Source: Leptospira ainlahdjerensis (GTDB lineage: Bacteria; Spirochaetota; Leptospiria; Leptospirales; Leptospiraceae). From it: 64,000 nucleotides of DNA. The translations under genes were made by a program, and so were the position numbers. The DNA is taken from positions 1-64,000 of the forward strand of contig NZ_JAFFPU010000038.1 in NCBI RefSeq assembly GCF_016919175.1, written 5' to 3'. This document shows positions 60,947-64,000 of this stretch, in pieces. Below the pieces are notes generated by a model. It did no database searches. It saw only the letters and a list, made by a program, of their open reading frames with translations, and was not told the origin of the DNA. Each line of letters opens with the position of its first letter. The first letter of the stretch is position 1.

Positions 60947-61983
60947 TCACGGTGGAATCTAGAGTCTTCTACACTTTCAGATCCGCGCCGGAAGCAGATC
61001 TAAAACGTCGCAAGAATTCCTCCGCTATTTTTTTTGAAAATAGATTGGATCCGGAGCCCCTTGCGGGTTTTACGAGTTCGGGAAAAGTCCCAGAGATTTC
61101 TCTTCGATGTCTGGTAGCTTACGTCCGTTTCTTTTTCACAGAAGTATCCGAGGCTTTCTAAATACTTAAAAAAATTAGAATATTTAAAATTAAGATTCTA
61201 ATCAAATTAACGAAATTGAATATATATTTCCCTTTTTTTCGATTCAAGAATCAAAAAAGGAACGGCTTAGAAAACGTCTTACGATGTGGATTTTAATTTT
61301 TGTATTGGATTTTTGATCCAATGTAAAGAATCGAGAAGCCAGTTGGATGGAAGCCGGGCTCTAATAACAGCCTTGTTTCCCTGGAGGTCGAGCACGCAGT
61401 CTTGGCTGAAAAATTCCGGGGCAACTTTGTGCTTGAACTCAAAGTTCAAGCACATTCGAAACTCTCAAAGAACAACTTGAACCCCTCTATCGAAGCAAAT
61501 TGTAGAATCGAATGAGAAAATTCATACAATCAAAACGCTCCTTACTAGGTCGGTTTCTTAAAATTACTTTCCTTAGAATCTCAACCCGGTCCGATCTGTA
61601 ATAAGCCAAATCCGAGATTCTCTTCCGGTCGCCGGTTGCAACCGATAGGAATTTATAACTCGTGTGAATTGCATTCTTCGATACACAACATCACTCAAAG
61701 GCATTCATTCCTTCACAAACATGCGTTGAGATTTTTTATAATATTTGCGGCTCTATGTAGGATCGAGAAGAGACGTTCTCTTTTGTCCTTACAATTTCAA
61801 GACGAATCAATCCATGGAAACGTTTTTGGTTCGATTCGTTTCATTCGATCGATAAAACGAATCGGAAAGATCAAAAAAGCGGCGGATTCTTTTTCCATTT
61901 TCAGGAATGGGTTGCGCGAGAGAGAAAAGTCGATTAGAATCACCGCAAAAAAACAAGTTGGAAAAAAAATTTAGGAGAATTTG
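60947..61983. other. intergenic region (mirror of 38570-39606)
   Basis: Carries the mirror of the 12-bp hairpin at 61428-61454. No gene supported. Confidence 0.45.
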
Positions 61984-62544
61984 ATGCCGATTTTAAATCT
62001 GAGAATTTTAGAGAATCCGGGAAAGTTAATCGTAGTCCTGGTTTTAGGTGCGATCGGACTTGCCGCTTGCGATCAAATCCATGTATATTACGGAGTTCTA
62101 AAGTATTTTCATTCCGGATTATGGGGACAAGCTTGGTGGGTGGCGCCTCAATTCTTGCTTGCAACTTTCTTTATGTATTTAGGCGCTTTCTTTTTTCGAA
62201 AAGAAAGCGGGGAATTTAACAAAAAAGATTTCGTGATTTCAACCCTTTGGTTTGTGGGGGTTTATTTTGCAAGCGGCGTCTATGCAGATCAATCTTTATT
62301 GCTTGCGGCGATCTATTTGTTTTTTTGGATTCTTAGAATCTTCTTTTCAGAGAATAGAAAAGAACTGGGTTTGTTTTCTATTCTTCTTGCGATCGCAGGC
62401 GCTATGATGGAGGGATTGATTTCTCGGGCGGGCCTTTTTTATTATACACAACCGGATTTTCTTCTGGTTCCGATTTGGCTTCCCGGTTTATATCTCCACG
62501 GAGCGTTTCTGATCTGGAATCTTGTTCCTTGGATCAGAAGATAA
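61984..62544 (+). CDS. polytopic membrane protein (mirror copy)
   Basis: Identical to 38009-38569; AGGAG 8 nt before ATG 61984. Confidence 0.72.
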   Translation: MPILNLRILENPGKLIVVLVLGAIGLAACDQIHVYYGVLKYFHSGLWGQAWWVAPQFLLATFFMYLGAFFFRKESGEFNKKDFVISTLWFVGVYFASGVYADQSLLLAAIYLFFWILRIFFSENRKELGLFSILLAIAGAMMEGLISRAGLFYYTQPDFLLVPIWLPGLYLHGAFLIWNLVPWIRR

Positions 62545-62621
62545 AAAAGCGGATTCTTTAAGGAGAGTTTTTTGAGAGAAAAACGCATCTTGGAACTCCG
62601 GATAGAAAATCCGATCCTCCA

Positions 62622-63536
62622 TTAAGACGGTTCAAAGTGTTCAAAACCAGAATGTTCAAAATTCTTTTCGGTGTTTTTTTGGAAGTATCGAACTCCTTTC
62701 CAGGCTCCGGTCGTAGCACCAATTTTTGTGATTGATATTCCGGCTAACGTGTTCGGGAGTTCGAAGGGACTCAAGAAGAGAAGTTCCAATTCTTCTCCCG
62801 AACTCAAGACCTCTTCCAAACTCAAAAACGAAAGAATTCCCTCCGGAGAAGGAATTCTTTCCAGAAAGATTTCCAGGCCGAGTTCGGAGGACGCCGAGAG
62901 TTTGGGAAGATCCTGGAGGAGACCGTCCGTAAGATCCATACAGGACGAGACCGGAAAGTTTCGGGAGAGTTCTTGGGCCACTTTCAGTCGGGCCTTCGGT
63001 GAAAGATGTTTTTCCAAAGAAAGACTTCGGAGGGGTTCCGGCACTGAGAGGCCTTCGTTCAGAATTTTATAACCGAGTTGAGAAAGACCTACGGCGCCGG
63101 AAAGATAGAGAAAGTCGCCCAACTTTCCGCCGGAACGTTTCCAGGGAAGGGTTGAAGTTCCGACCAGAGTAAGAGTGAGATTGAGAGAAGGGGAGCGATA
63201 CGTGTCTCCTCCGCAAAGTGTGATTCCATAGGAAGAAAGAGTTGTTTCGAGAGACTGCGAGAAAGGAAGAATCCATTCTTCTTTTGAGAATTCAGGGCTG
63301 AGTCCAAGGTTTAAGAATGCTTTTGTGGGAACTCCACCTCCTGCGGCGATGTCCGAGACGTTGACTTCCACGAGTTTTTTAGCGATTTCTCTGGGGCCGC
63401 TCCATTCGATTCGGAAATGGGTTCCTTCGCAGATCGTATCCGTCGTGTAGATCCGACCTTCTTCGTCCAGATAACAGTCGTCAGTCTGTAAAGATTCGGG
63501 AGGATAGAGTGCGCGGATGATTTCCGATTCTTTCAA
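62622..63536 (-). CDS. thiL: thiamine-monophosphate kinase (mirror copy)
   Basis: Identical to 37017-37931, same TTG start choice (63554 is the alternative). A second intact copy of a single-copy housekeeping gene. Confidence 0.9.
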   Translation of the reverse strand: MKESEIIRALYPPESLQTDDCYLDEEGRIYTTDTICEGTHFRIEWSGPREIAKKLVEVNVSDIAAGGGVPTKAFLNLGLSPEFSKEEWILPFSQSLETTLSSYGITLCGGDTYRSPSLNLTLTLVGTSTLPWKRSGGKLGDFLYLSGAVGLSQLGYKILNEGLSVPEPLRSLSLEKHLSPKARLKVAQELSRNFPVSSCMDLTDGLLQDLPKLSASSELGLEIFLERIPSPEGILSFLSLEEVLSSGEELELLFLSPFELPNTLAGISITKIGATTGAWKGVRYFQKNTEKNFEHSGFEHFEPS

Positions 63537-63595
63537 ATTCGAATTTTCCTTCAAAAATCTTGACTTTCTTTGATTTCGGATCAGTCTGAGAGACT

Positions 63596-64000
63596 ATGAA
63601 ACGAATCATTCTATTCTATTCTTTGATCCTCCTTCCATTTGTCGCCGGATTTTCAGAAGAAGCGACCAAAAACAAAAACTGTTCTTACACTTACGATCAT
63701 TCTTCCACGAAGTTTGGGTGGAAGGCTTTCAAGTTTACGGAGAAGACCGGGGTCGGAGGTTCTTTCGAAAAGATTGAAGTGGACGGAACTTCGTCCGGGA
63801 AGTCTCCGGAAAAAGCTTTGAAGGGACTCAAATTTACGATCGATCCGAATACGGTGAATTCCGGGAACAACGAGAGAGACGCGAAGATTAAGTCCGCATT
63901 TTTCTTTCCTCTGAAGAAAAACGGAAAAATCGAAGGAAAGGTATTATCCGTAGAGTTGAATTCCGACAAGAAGGCGGGGAAGGGAGTGATTCAACTTCAG
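63596..64000 (+). CDS. YceI-family secreted protein (mirror copy, cut by the window edge)
   Basis: Mirror of 36553-36957; 135 codons seen, identical to the first 135 of the left copy. It continues beyond the window. Confidence 0.85.
   Translation, partial: MKRIILFYSLILLPFVAGFSEEATKNKNCSYTYDHSSTKFGWKAFKFTEKTGVGGSFEKIEVDGTSSGKSPEKALKGLKFTIDPNTVNSGNNERDAKIKSAFFFPLKKNGKIEGKVLSVELNSDKKAGKGVIQLQ

Larger units (their letters stand above)
50330..64000 (-). repeat. right arm of the giant inverted duplication
   Basis: Reverse complement of 36553-50223. Colinear with the spacer, so this side represents the native gene order at the axis. Eight substitutions (57949, 57958, 57976, 57986, 58000, 58019, 58026, 58037) separate it from the left arm. 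It continues past the window. Confidence 0.95.

Noticed and set aside
36553..64000. Closed hairpin telomere of a linear replicon read through to a palindrome
   Set aside because: A telomere read-through should be symmetric to the centre; here a 106-bp non-palindromic spacer encodes part of a protein. Leptospira replicons are known as circular.

Overview
The window looks like Leptospira (Spirochaetes) chromosome. Intergenic DNA is AT-rich with moderate overall GC. There are many small lipoproteins with spirochaete-type lipoboxes, a DUF1554 lipoprotein of a leptospiral type, an alternative complex III respiratory operon, and a high density of short secreted proteins of unknown function. Species cannot be fixed by eye; the GC looks higher than in L. 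interrogans.

Layout. 308-2314: a seven-repeat FG-GAP lipoprotein. 3187-11039 (minus): a complete alternative complex III operon, actA to actF plus an SH3-like lipoprotein, ending in a strong terminator. 11337-20506: small singletons (an EEP-fold enzyme, a DUF1554 lipoprotein, a CHRD protein, a SURF1-like lipoprotein, a MepB-like protein, a DUF1801 protein) separated by long non-coding stretches. 20875-27681 (minus): an envelope/proteolysis operon with an M16 peptidase pair, a beta-lactamase-fold hydrolase, an O-methyltransferase, a helical periplasmic protein and a cell-wall amidase. 27774-31777: two lipoproteins, a DsbD-alpha-like secreted protein, a Uma2 protein and yajQ. 31774-35497: alaS, rpsI and rplM.

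From at most 36553 to the right edge the window is a giant inverted duplication. Every feature at position x recurs on the other strand at 100553-x. The arms are 36553-50223 and 50330-64000 (at least 13.67 kb each, outer end not reached), around a 106-bp unique spacer (50224-50329). Each arm carries yceI, thiL, membrane proteins, a 67-bp tandem repeat, an alpha/beta hydrolase, a TfoX-like protein with a histone-H1-like tail, a nitrilase-fold lipoprotein or membrane-anchored protein, and an ECF-sigma/FecR envelope-signalling locus. The arms agree throughout except for eight clustered substitutions at 57949-58037. The junction falls on the first codons of a 156-aa gene; the other arm holds only its 3' part. 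This could be a real fold-back duplication or an assembly or library chimera; sequence alone cannot decide, and the mismatch spectrum makes the artefact a serious possibility.

The signalling locus is the most interesting biology. An ECF sigma gene has been duplicated in tandem (852-bp offset, 528-bp perfect repeat). Only the second copy keeps its FecR-type anti-sigma partner; the first is followed by a fragment holding the partner's first eight codons. Two divergently oriented paralogous envelope proteins share a short beta-rich module with the C-terminus of the anti-sigma protein. The second sigma gene and a nearby lipoprotein gene share a candidate promoter, TGGCAC-N16-YCGTWA. A 244-248-bp MITE-like element with imperfect terminal inverted repeats occurs at three independent sites, plus one mirror copy.
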